Shown here: positions 60,201 to 64,000 of the stretch, in pieces | How the letters are laid out: each line of letters begins with the position of its first letter | How positions within the stretch are numbered: position 1 is the first letter of the stretch | From: Chiridota heheva | Lineage: Eukaryota > Echinodermata > Holothuroidea > Apodida > Chiridotidae | DNA: 64,000 bases | Reading direction: 5' to 3' | Assembly: GCA_020152595.1 (NCBI GenBank) | Contig: JAIGNY010000918.1 | Location: forward strand, 228,501 to 292,500 | Notes under the pieces: model-generated | What the model was told of the DNA's origin: nothing | The model's input: only the letters and a program-made list of their open reading frames with translations | Database searches by the model: none | Position numbers and translations under genes: made by a program

Positions 60201-61054
60201 TGTGGCGTCAGGGTCCTGAAACCTCAGAGGATCCCGTCTTGTGGATTGTTCAAGAGACGATTTGTTTTGCTTTGTGGATGGGTTAAGATCCGATAACGTG
60301 CTGTCAAGATCCTGGTCGTTTTGTTTTCTGAAGAAAAGAAAAAACATATTTTTTTTTATAATGATAATCCTTTAGTCAAAAAAGACAACTCTTATCATTA
60401 TGTTAAGTTGAGTTATTTCTATTTATCAAGTAGGTTTTAACTGAAGCTATTGAATTGAATGGGATTTTTTGTAAAACGAGTTAATACTTGCAAGTAGCCA
60501 CCAAACAAAATGAATGGAATGATTCAATCTTTTTAAATAGACAGTAGCCAATAGACCTTTGAACCAACCTTAAGATGGCTCAAATGAAGCTAACATACAT
60601 GATATATACAAAGAAAATTGAATTTTGATCAAACAGAATTAGTTCTTTCACCAAACAAAATGCATATCAATCAATGTGCATAAACAGTAAGTATCTTGAT
60701 ATGAAATTAAAATGTAAAACTAATGAAAATATAGCAAACAGTGATAATCTGTGACTACTAGAGACAAAACACAAAATTTGCGGGTACATATCACATAGGC
60801 ACTAATATTGTCTTCATTATCTATTAAAATATCAATCCCATTGCAAAACATATTTACTGAATAAGGTTACCTAAATAAAGAAAATAAATATAGTTCCTTA
60901 CAACAAAAGAAGACAACATTACCTTTGCTGAGTGGACGGGGAAAACAAATTGACAACTTGTGGATGAGGGGATTTCCCACTCATAACAGGTGATCGCTCA
61001 GGAGATTCCTGGTTTCCATCTAGACTTTTTATCACAAAAGGAGTACTCGAAACA
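24145..61054 (-). CDS. NUP98: Nup98-Nup96 precursor (NUP98), 3' two thirds: 23 exons
   Basis: Nuclear pore scaffold precursor. In known animals it cuts itself after the Phe of HFS, giving Nup98 (mobile FG nucleoporin) and Nup96 (member of the Y/Nup107-160 complex, binds Sec13). The 23 exons from 61054 down to 24145 all have GT donors and AG acceptors, and their phases join without conflict. They total about 3.68 kb, or 1,226 codons. Order: linker, Nup98 autoproteolytic domain, HF|SKYG site, acidic Nup96 start, Sec13-interacting segment, helical solenoid and a C-terminus matching vertebrate Nup96. The FG/GLFG repeats and GLEBS region are not in the window. Frame breaks in the exons at 59949-60327 (two) and 33653-33781 (one) interrupt otherwise conserved protein and are probably sequence errors. 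Single-copy identity is judged from motif-by-motif recall of the vertebrate protein. Confidence 0.96.
26431..27030. mobile_element. TTAA-flanked MITE, 600 bp, nested in the 5 kb element
   Basis: About 45-base imperfect inverted ends: AGGAGGCACAGTCTGACATA at the left and AGGAGGCATAAAGTCTGATA for the reversed right end, continuing into TTATTTCATAT. TTAA borders both sides (26427-26430, 27031-27034), the target used by piggyBac-type transposases. Confidence 0.8.
27765..27935. repeat. G-rich minisatellite, unit about 18-20 bp, about 9 copies
   Basis: Units of the form ATTATTCGGGAAGGGGGAAG with variable G-run length. Lies inside the 5 kb element. Confidence 0.85.
30262..30444 (-). CDS. NUP98: NUP98-96 exon v: C-terminal helices
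   Basis: Acceptor TTTCTTGACAG, donor GTATGT, 61 whole codons. Contains [20 protein letters not shown] and [20 protein letters not shown], matching vertebrate CYSAKDRLAQSDMAKRVANL. Confidence 0.95.
30600..30640. repeat. (TA)n/(TACA)n microsatellite
   Basis: About 12 TA dinucleotides followed by ACATACATACATA, in a NUP98-96 intron. Confidence 0.85.
30997..31437. mobile_element. Putative MITE, 441 bp
   Basis: Perfect 14-base inverted ends CCAGACCTGCCAAC / GTTGGCAGGTCTGG, with ATGA on both outer sides, possibly a 4-base target duplication. No protein. Confidence 0.68.
31495..31613 (-). CDS. NUP98: NUP98-96 exon u: C-terminal helices
   Basis: Acceptor AACATTTCAG, donor GTGAGTTG. Encodes [20 protein letters not shown], then [19 protein letters not shown], matching vertebrate NYDYLKGFLEDL and IQDWETSGLVYLDYIRVIE. 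Confidence 0.95.
32497..32620 (-). CDS. NUP98: NUP98-96 exon t: solenoid
   Basis: Acceptor CTATCACAG, donor GTATGA. Encodes [20 protein letters not shown] and [20 protein letters not shown], matching vertebrate AEHWNRCHKLIIRHLASDAII. Confidence 0.95.
32829..33095 (+). mobile_element. tRNA-derived SINE
   Basis: Box A-like GTGGCTAAGAAG (32835) and box B-like GGTTCAATTTTC (32872) are followed by GCTGCATTGTGTCCTTGAGC and a tail with GCGCCATGGAAACCGAGAAT. The layout fits tRNA-headed SINEs of marine deuterostomes, from memory of such families. Confidence 0.75.
33300..33548. repeat. Minisatellite, 19-bp unit, about 12 copies
   Basis: Unit CAATGCCAAACTTATCATT or CAATGACAAACTTATCAAT, with degraded copies at the left edge. 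Confidence 0.9.
33653..33781 (-). CDS. NUP98: NUP98-96 exon s: solenoid, one frame break
   Basis: Acceptor GCTTTAATAG, donor GTGTGC. Reads [20 protein letters not shown] and [11 protein letters not shown] in one frame, then SWIYQAK in the next, matching vertebrate REKAVRELL...LRVPAKWIHEAK. The shift lies in a run of five C (minus strand; five G at 33674-33678), where six would restore frame and give the length the neighbours' phases require. Probably a homopolymer sequencing error. Confidence 0.9.
34203..34379. repeat. Minisatellite, 20-bp unit, about 9 copies, beside a splice donor
   Basis: Nearly perfect copies of CAGGTCTATTCAAGTTACAA. The array ends about 10 bases from the 5' splice site of the exon at 34390-34545. 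Confidence 0.95.
34390..34545 (-). CDS. NUP98: NUP98-96 exon r: solenoid
   Basis: Acceptor TTCTTATCAG, donor GTACATC. Encodes [38 protein letters not shown] and LHIPDKL. A 20-bp minisatellite starts about 10 bases past the donor. Confidence 0.95.
34890..35215 (-). repeat. Interspersed repeat family X, copy 1
   Basis: Reverse complement of sequence at 44020-44370 and 44800-45065. Shared text includes TGCATTTTAAACAATCTAAC, TTGGCATCGTGTTTAT and CAAAGGACTTTGC-like words. The type is unknown; there is no coding capacity. Confidence 0.65.
35430..35635 (-). CDS. NUP98: NUP98-96 exon q: solenoid
   Basis: Acceptor TGTCTTTCCCAG, donor GTAAGGTC. Contains [36 protein letters not shown] and FHLDYSL, matching vertebrate CFHLLKLYSDRHYDL and PLDYRLSW. 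Confidence 0.94.
36065..36128 (-). CDS. NUP98: NUP98-96 exon p: 64-base exon
   Basis: Acceptor ATTTTCAG, donor GTGAGG. Completes the W of LALHLW and reads [20 protein letters not shown], equivalent to the vertebrate LPPTASISRALSMYEEAF segment. Phase agrees on both sides. Confidence 0.9.
37074..37210 (-). CDS. NUP98: NUP98-96 exon o: solenoid
   Basis: Acceptor TTCCTGAAG, donor GTAAAT. Encodes [18 protein letters not shown] and [12 protein letters not shown], matching vertebrate LRIFALLAGKPVW and LDWKRTLAIHLW. Confidence 0.95.
37283..37330. repeat. 15-bp tandem repeat, about 3-4 copies
   Basis: Unit AACACTACAAATTAA. Confidence 0.85.
37824..38003 (-). CDS. NUP98: NUP98-96 exon n: solenoid core
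   Basis: Sixty whole codons; acceptor TTTTTCCAG, donor GTTGGTTG. Encodes [20 protein letters not shown], then [18 protein letters not shown], almost identical to the vertebrate hallmark [16 protein letters not shown]. This is the strongest single match for Nup96. Confidence 0.97.
38010..38560 (-). mobile_element. LINE 3' fragment (CR1/L2-like C-terminus)
   Basis: The minus strand reads [35 protein letters not shown] and [10 protein letters not shown], the characteristic end of CR1/L2-type LINE reverse transcriptase proteins. A TTGCGCTGTATAAATACTGT tail follows next to the exon at 37824-38003. Frames are decayed. Confidence 0.7.
39006..39121 (-). CDS. NUP98: NUP98-96 exon m: solenoid
   Basis: Acceptor TTTTCGGACAG, donor GTAAATA. 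Encodes [20 protein letters not shown] and [11 protein letters not shown], matching the vertebrate RRRAFSRWL block. Confidence 0.92.
39450..39590 (-). mobile_element. tRNA-derived SINE
   Basis: On the minus strand, box A TGGTTAAGGCGT (39583-39572) and box B GTTCGATTCCT (39542-39532) precede TGCATTGTGTCCTTGGGCAA. Same body motif as the SINE at 32829. Confidence 0.78.
40339..41097. repeat. GT/G-rich degenerate minisatellite, about 750 bp
   Basis: Variants of GGTGTAGGGTGGGGTGCATG and GGTGTGGTGTGGGTGGGGTG. As transcribed for NUP98-96 it is C/A-rich with almost no stop codons, so all three minus frames stay open. Those frames are a composition effect, not genes. It begins 16 bases past the donor of exon 41114-41354. 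Confidence 0.92.
41114..41354 (-). CDS. NUP98: NUP98-96 exon l: start of Nup96 helical solenoid
   Basis: Acceptor TTTGTACAG, donor GTGAGC. Contains [20 protein letters not shown] and [18 protein letters not shown], equivalent to the vertebrate VIHDYADWV and CEALWGHL regions. The donor is followed 16 bases later by a 750-base CA/C-rich array open in all three frames of this strand. Confidence 0.92.
41947..43016. mobile_element. Putative DNA element, 1,070 bp
   Basis: Nineteen-base inverted ends TTTAACCCTTACTCTACCA / TGGTAGAGTAAGGGTTAAA, with TAC on both outer sides (41944-41946, 43017-43019). No transposase was recognised. It contains a tRNA-like segment near 42542-42600. Confidence 0.72.
42541..42600 (+). 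mobile_element. tRNA-like SINE head or tRNA relic
   Basis: Box B-like GGTTCGAGTCT at 42584-42594 lies about 32 bases after a weak box A-like TGGTGTGGTGG. The cloverleaf stems are not convincing, so it is not called a tRNA gene. Confidence 0.4.
43239..43381 (-). CDS. NUP98: NUP98-96 exon k
   Basis: Acceptor ATATGTTGCAG, donor GTACAAATA. Reads [20 protein letters not shown] and [18 protein letters not shown], corresponding to the vertebrate segment between the blade and the solenoid. Confidence 0.88.
43433..43741. mobile_element. TA-flanked MITE family Y, copy 1 (309 bp)
   Basis: Imperfect inverted ends: left CCATATTGACGTATTAAGCA, reversed right CTGTATTTGACGTAGTAAGC, then ACCC in both. TA on each side. 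A reversed relative lies at 49485-49806. Confidence 0.75.
44020..44370 (+). repeat. Interspersed repeat family X, copy 2
   Basis: Contains TTTTAGTTGTTTTTTATGCA and AAACAATCTAACACAAAAAT, shared with 34890-35215 (inverted) and 44800-45065 (direct). Confidence 0.65.
44551..44765. repeat. Tandem duplication, about 101-bp unit, each with a perfect hairpin
   Basis: Two copies about 92% identical by eye. Each carries CCCCGCTAAGCGTAGCGGGG, an 8-bp perfect stem with AGCG loop, at 44581-44600 and 44682-44701, followed by ATATTTACGAGAGTTAAAAT. Confidence 0.88.
44800..45065 (+). repeat. Interspersed repeat family X, copy 3
   Basis: Contains TGCATTTTAAACAATCTAAC, TTGGCATCATGTTTTTATGC and AAGTTCTTTGCCCCATGCAT, matching copies 1 and 2. 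Confidence 0.65.
45174..45446 (-). CDS. NUP98: NUP98-96 exon j: Nup96 beta segment (Sec13-binding part)
   Basis: Acceptor TTCTTCTAG, donor GTAATG. Contains [20 protein letters not shown], the most conserved Nup96 N-terminal block (SFRVGWGPNWTL in vertebrates). In the family this block contributes to the blade completing the Sec13 propeller. Confidence 0.94.
46002..46130 (-). CDS. NUP98: NUP98-96 exon i: basic linker
   Basis: Acceptor TTTGATGCAG, donor GTACGTC; phase 1 at both ends. Reads [20 protein letters not shown] and [11 protein letters not shown], rich in Ser, Arg and Lys. Confidence 0.85.
46569..46643 (-). CDS. NUP98: NUP98-96 exon h: short linker exon
   Basis: Acceptor GTTATATAG, donor GTAATTTAC; 75 bases, phase 1 at both ends, reading [20 protein letters not shown]. 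It fits between its neighbours only in this frame. Confidence 0.82.
47850..48053 (-). CDS. NUP98: NUP98-96 exon g: Nup96 N-terminal region
   Basis: Acceptor ATTTCCTCAG, donor GTGAGTAG. It includes [13 protein letters not shown], an acidic run [26 protein letters not shown] and EGEYDPY. The [17 protein letters not shown] block is the conserved Nup96 motif preceding the Sec13-binding region. Confidence 0.9.
48580..48961 (+). mobile_element. LINE 3' fragment, endonuclease-RT protein C-terminus
   Basis: Reads [20 protein letters not shown], then [37 protein letters not shown], and [17 protein letters not shown]. This is the well-known C-terminal module of one LINE group common in marine invertebrates. 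It carries stops and a frameshift. Its end abuts the opposite-strand LINE fragment at 48965. Confidence 0.78.
48965..49480 (-). mobile_element. RNase H-type LINE, 3' fragment
   Basis: The minus strand reads [20 protein letters not shown], a Cys-His finger typical of these LINEs after RNase H. The 3' end is GTTAAGACCTCGTCAAACAA with a (CAAA)n tail. Same family as 57836 and 63517. Confidence 0.8.
49485..49806. mobile_element. MITE family Y, copy 2 (inverted)
   Basis: Reverse complement relative of 43433-43741: shared words include GCACAATAC-like, AACTGGTTCTATACTAGCC and ATAACCACCACAAAAA. The ends are more decayed than in copy 1. Confidence 0.65.
49886..50084 (-). CDS. NUP98: NUP98-96 exon f: Nup96 N-terminal unstructured segment
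   Basis: Acceptor TATTTTGCAG, donor GTAAAATAC. Starts in phase 0 and ends one base into a codon. Encodes a Lys/Glu/Gln-rich segment ([26 protein letters not shown]) ending [10 protein letters not shown]. It is poorly conserved in sequence; assignment rests on position and phase. Confidence 0.85.
50678..50767 (-). CDS. NUP98: NUP98-96 exon e: HF|S autocleavage site and Nup96 N-terminus
   Basis: Thirty whole codons starting [18 protein letters not shown]. The catalytic trio His-Phe-Ser is intact, and the peptide bond cut lies between the codons at 50758-50756 and 50755-50753. After the cut comes [11 protein letters not shown], the acidic Nup96 start seen in other animals. Cleavage is known for the family and inferred here. 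Confidence 0.95.
51283..52118. repeat. Minisatellite, 20-bp unit, about 42 copies
   Basis: Unit CTGCTGGAGGTAATGGTCAG, almost without error. The first 16 or so copies have CTGGAG. The later ones mostly have CTGCAG, with single CTGGAG copies at about 51724 and 52084. It lies in the intron next to the HF|S exon. Confidence 0.97.
52142..52205 (-). mobile_element. LINE 3'-end scrap (same family as 15366-17510)
   Basis: The minus strand has CACTGTGACTGT-like complement text ending GTGCTGTTAAACCTTAACAA then ACAAACATA, matching the 3' terminus of the LINE at 15366. Confidence 0.55.
52845..52950 (-). mobile_element. tRNA-derived SINE or tRNA relic
   Basis: On the minus strand, box A TGGTATAGCGGT (52942-52931) and box B GGTTCAAGCCT (52898-52888) are about 33 bases apart, as in a tRNA. 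Acceptor stem pairing is poor, so a SINE head is preferred. Confidence 0.55.
53043..53156 (-). CDS. NUP98: NUP98-96 exon d: autoproteolytic domain, end
   Basis: Acceptor TTACATTCAG, donor GTGAGG, 38 whole codons. It contains [20 protein letters not shown] and [14 protein letters not shown], the conserved strand just before the cleavage site. Confidence 0.95.
53689..53828 (-). CDS. NUP98: NUP98-96 exon c: autoproteolytic domain, middle
   Basis: Acceptor TTTTTCAG, donor GTTTGTC. Encodes [40 protein letters not shown] and EPIK, closely following the vertebrate Nup98 domain. The start uses two bases after exon b's final A, giving the same spacing to RRKE as in vertebrates. Confidence 0.95.
54750..55000. 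repeat. Degenerate minisatellite, unit about 22 bp
   Basis: Variants of CACATGCCAACCCACCCTGC spread over about 250 bases, with outlying copies to 54610 and 55030. Confidence 0.75.
55282..55947 (+). mobile_element. 5'-truncated CR1/L2-like LINE with 7-bp flanking repeat
   Basis: Encodes [38 protein letters not shown], and, after a one-base shift near 55540, [16 protein letters not shown] and [11 protein letters not shown]...[10 protein letters not shown]. It ends with GTAAAGCGCTTTTGAATG, AGCGCTATATAAATTT and (ATT)n. ACTATAC borders both ends (55275-55281, 55948-55954). Confidence 0.85.
55955..56660. repeat. Tandem duplication, unit about 270-280 bp, 2-3 copies
   Basis: Copies share TTATGCAAATAAGCTAATTA GTATG and CATGAATGTACACCATTCAT. 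The LINE at 55282 is inserted within a further copy to the left (similar text at 55240-55281). Confidence 0.7.
57836..58905 (-). mobile_element. RNase H-type LINE fragment, split by a later insertion
   Basis: The minus strand has the RNase H motif [17 protein letters not shown] (near 58800) and continues past the insertion to the Cys-His finger region and the (CAAA)n tail at 57836. It is interrupted at 58408-58654. Confidence 0.82.
58408..58654 (+). mobile_element. LINE 3' fragment with (ATGG)n tail and 17-bp target duplication
   Basis: Reads [20 protein letters not shown] and [15 protein letters not shown], the C-terminus of CR1/L2-like LINEs, ending in GGATGGATGGATG. The 17 bases ATGAGGTTTTCCAGTGG occur at 58391-58407 and 58655-58671, an exact target-site duplication. 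Confidence 0.9.
59949..60327 (-). CDS. NUP98: NUP98-96 exon b: linker and first half of autoproteolytic domain, two frame breaks
   Basis: Acceptor TTTTCTTCAG, donor GTAAGTG. It encodes an acidic/polar linker, then [50 protein letters not shown] and [12 protein letters not shown], matching the vertebrate Nup98 C-terminal domain. The first break is in a TTTT run near 60177 and the second in GTTGGTGG near 60034. Each looks like one extra base. The 379-base length minus two gives exactly the length the flanking phases require, so two single-base insertions explain everything. Sequencing error is more likely than a dead gene, because all downstream exons are intact or nearly so. Confidence 0.9.
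60923..61054 (-). CDS. NUP98: NUP98-96 exon a (first in window): Nup98 linker
   Basis: Acceptor CATGTAG, donor GTAATG. It starts with one base completing a codon and ends two bases into a codon. It reads [11 protein letters not shown] and [10 protein letters not shown], a polar, Ser/Pro-rich linker between the FG region and the autoproteolytic domain. Linker sequence is poorly conserved; membership rests on phase continuity with the next exon. Confidence 0.78.
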
Positions 61055-61382
61055 CTACATGAAAAGAAGATTAAATATGTCTCAAATGTAAGCAACTTTA
61101 AAAAAAAAAAAATTAAATATAAAATACTTTAAATATTCAGTAGGTTTCAAATACCTGATTAGCTATGATAAGGAATTTTGCTATGAACAAGATTTAAAAA
61201 AAAAAAATTTAGTTACTGTTGAGAAACATACCATCACAAAATGATATTCACAAAGTTTGGGGCTATAAGTAAGTTCTGTTCGTACAAAGTTTGCACTGTA
61301 AAAAAAAAAGGGCAAAAAATGAAAACAGAGAAACGAAATAAATAGACCAGTCATCTCAAGAAGATATTGTAATTACATCACA

Positions 61383-63515
61383 ACTTTGTCATACCCCTAC
61401 AAGTTCCACAAGAATGGAACAAGCTTACCTCACACATTGCACTGATTTTGTCATACCCATACCTGTTCCACAAGAATGAAACAAGCTTACCCCACACATT
61501 GCACTGATTTTGTCATACCCATACCTGTTCCACAAGAATGGAACAAGCTTACCCCACACATTGCACTGATTTTGTCATACCCCTACAAGTTCCACAAGAA
61601 TAAAACAAGCTTACCTCACACATTGCACTGATTTTGTCATACCCCTACAAGTTCCACAAGAATGGAACAAGCTTACCCCACACATTGCACTGATTTTGTC
61701 ATACCCATACCTGTTCCACAAGGATGGAACAAGCTTACCTCACACAATGCACTGATTTTATCATACCCATACCTGTTCCACAAGAATGGAACAAGCTTAC
61801 CCCACACATTGCACTGATTTTGTCATACCCCTACAAGTTCCACAAGAATGGAACAAGCTTACCTCACACATTGCACTGATTTTGTCATACCCCTACAAGT
61901 TCCACAAGAATGGAACAAGCTTACCTCACACATTGCACTGATTTTGTCATACCCCTACAAGTTCCACAAGAATGGAACAAGCTTACCTCACACATTGCAC
62001 TGATTTTGTCATACCCATACCTGTTCCACAAGAATGGAACAAGCTTACCCCACACATTGCACTGATTTTGTCATACCCCTACAAGTTCCACAAGAATGGA
62101 ACAAGCTTACCTCACACATTGCACTGATTTTGTCATACCCATACCTGTTCCACAAGAATGAAACAAGCTTACCCCACACATTGCACTGATTTTGTCATAC
62201 CCATACCTGTTCCACAAGAATGGAACAAGCTTACCCCACACATTGCACTGATTTTGTCATACCCCTACAAGTTCCACAAGAATAAAACAAGCTTACCTCA
62301 CACATTCCACTGATTTTGTCATACCCTACAAGTTCCACAAGAATGGAACAAACACCCCACACATTGCACTGATTTTGTCATACCCATACCTGTTCCACAA
62401 GAATGGAACAAGCTTACCTCACACAATGCACTGATTTTATCATACCCATACCTGTTCCACAAGAATGGAACAAGCTTACCCCACACATTGCACTGATTTT
62501 GTCATACCCCTACAAGTTCCACAAGAATGGAACAAGCTTACCCCACACATTGCACTGATTTTGTCATACCCATACCTGTTCCACAAGAATGGAACAAGCT
62601 TACCTCACACATTGCACTGATTTTGTCATACCCATACCTGTTCCACAAGAATGAAACAAGCTTACCCCACACATTGCACTGATTTTGTCATACCCATACC
62701 TGTTCCACAAGAATGGAACAAACACCCCACACATTGCACTGATTTTGTCATACCCCTACAAGTTCCACAAGAATAAAACAAGCTTACCTCACACATTGCA
62801 CTGATTTTGTCATACCCCTACAAGTTCCACAAGAATGGAACAAGCTTACCCCACACATTGCACTGATTTTGTCATACCCATACCTGTTCCACAAGAATGG
62901 AACAAGCTTACCTCACACATTGCACTGATTTTGTCATACCCATACCTGTTCCACAAGAATGAAACAAGCTTACCCCACACATTGCACTGATTTTGTCATA
63001 CCCATACCTGTTCCACAAGAATGGAACAAGCTTACCCCACACATTGCACTGATTTTGTCATACCCATACCTGTTCCACAAGAATGGAACAAGCTTACCTC
63101 ACACATTGCACTGATTTTGTCATACCCCTACAAGTTCCACAAGAATGAAACAAGCTTACCCCACACATTGCACTGATTTTGTCATACCCCTACATGTTCC
63201 ACAAGAATGGAACAAGCTTACCCCACACATTGCACTGATTTTGTCATACCCCTACAAGTTCCACAAGAATGAAACAAGCTTACCCCACACATTGCACTGA
63301 TTTTGTCATACCCCTACCTGTTCCACAAAAATGGAACAAGCTTACCCCACACATTGCACTGATTTTGTCATACCCCTACCTGTTTCACAAGAATGGAACA
63401 AGCTTACCCCACACATTGCACTGATTTTGTCATACCCCTACCTGTTCCACAAGAATGGAACAAGCTTACCCCACACATTGCACTGATTTTGTCATACCTA
63501 CATGATCCACAAGAA
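61383..63515. repeat. Minisatellite, 62-bp unit, about 34 copies
   Basis: Unit: TTGCACTGATTTTGTCATAC, CCCTACAAGTTCCACAAGAA, TGGAACAAGCTTACCCCACA, CA. Variants (TACAAG or TACCTG; CCCC or CCTC; GAATGG, GAATGA or GAATAA) form recurring multi-unit patterns, so blocks of several units were copied together. In the intron upstream of exon a. Confidence 0.96.
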
Positions 63516-63516
63516 T

Positions 63517-64000
63517 GTTTGTTTGTTTGTTTGTTTGATGAGGTCTTAACGGCACCACGACAACGAAGGTCAAATTGTGCCTGAGAGGTCAGATCATTTT
63601 AGAGGTAGTAAGGAAAGAGACCAGGGGAAGAATGAGAGAAATTCAAGAACAAAAGCCAGAAAGCTGTGATCGAGAGAGGAGGTGCATGGGTAAAACTAAA
63701 AACAAAGTAGAGAGGGGGTGGAAGAGGAGAATTAAATATGGTTGTAGAGGGATGCATGCTGAAGGAAGGAGACTATTTTATCTGGAGGATTTTTTTGGAA
63801 GAACTCAGCAATTGAGTTGTGGGAGCGAGAAGCTCTGGGAAGGTTGTACAGGGGGCAAGCAAGGAGACGTGTTGGATTGTGAGGATGCAGTGGCAATTGT
63901 TACAGAGGGGTTGGGGGAACCAATAAGGAGGTGGGAGTGAGTGAGGTGGGTGTGACCAATTCTAAGACGGGTAATATAAACGTTGTCGATATGAGAAAGG
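63517..64000 (-). mobile_element. RNase H-type LINE 3' fragment, runs off the window
   Basis: Same text as 48965-49480 and 57836-58390, with the tail (CAAA)n at 63517-63535 joined directly to the 62-bp array. Confidence 0.8.

Overview
The window is animal nuclear DNA: AT-rich, with GT-AG spliced genes, several LINE families, tRNA-derived SINEs, terminal-inverted-repeat DNA elements and long minisatellites. An animal FAS-like polyketide synthase (PKS), SINEs carrying the motif TGCATTGTGTCCTTG and these LINE types together point to a marine invertebrate deuterostome, perhaps an echinoderm. That placement is an inference, not a proof.

There are two protein genes, transcribed towards each other. 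On the + strand, 2226-8116 is the last exon of an animal PKS. One uninterrupted 5.9 kb exon encodes most of the acyltransferase, then dehydratase, pseudo-domains, enoyl-reductase fold, ketoreductase, acyl carrier and a C-terminal thioesterase. The ketosynthase and the start of the acyltransferase lie left of the window. The AT, DH, KR, ACP and TE catalytic residues are present, but the ER dinucleotide-binding motif is lost. The thioesterase resembles type II (OLAH/GrsT) enzymes rather than the FASN type.

On the - strand, 23 exons with consistent splice phases from 61054 down to 24145 encode the C-terminal two thirds of the nucleoporin precursor Nup98-Nup96. They cover the Nup98 autoproteolytic domain with its HF|S cleavage site and the whole of Nup96, ending in [14 protein letters not shown] and a stop. 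The FG-repeat exons lie right of the window. Two exons carry three single-base frame breaks, two of them in homopolymers, most simply explained as assembly errors.

The 16 kb between the genes (8117-24144) is non-coding. It holds decayed duplications, a pyrimidine-rich degenerate repeat, an internally deleted LINE (EN-RT-RNase H), small MITEs and two minisatellites (38-bp and 17-bp units). The Nup98-96 introns hold most of the remaining repeats: a 5.0 kb TA-flanked pogo/Tigger-like element containing a 600-bp TTAA-flanked element, a 2.95 kb element with about 800-bp inverted arms and two layers of nested LINE insertions, several MITEs and SINEs, and at least eight tandem arrays. Several arrays, read in the direction of Nup98-96 transcription, repeat splice-signal-like sequences; this is the most unusual pattern in the window. 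I found no RNA gene, CRISPR array or other convincing new protein gene.
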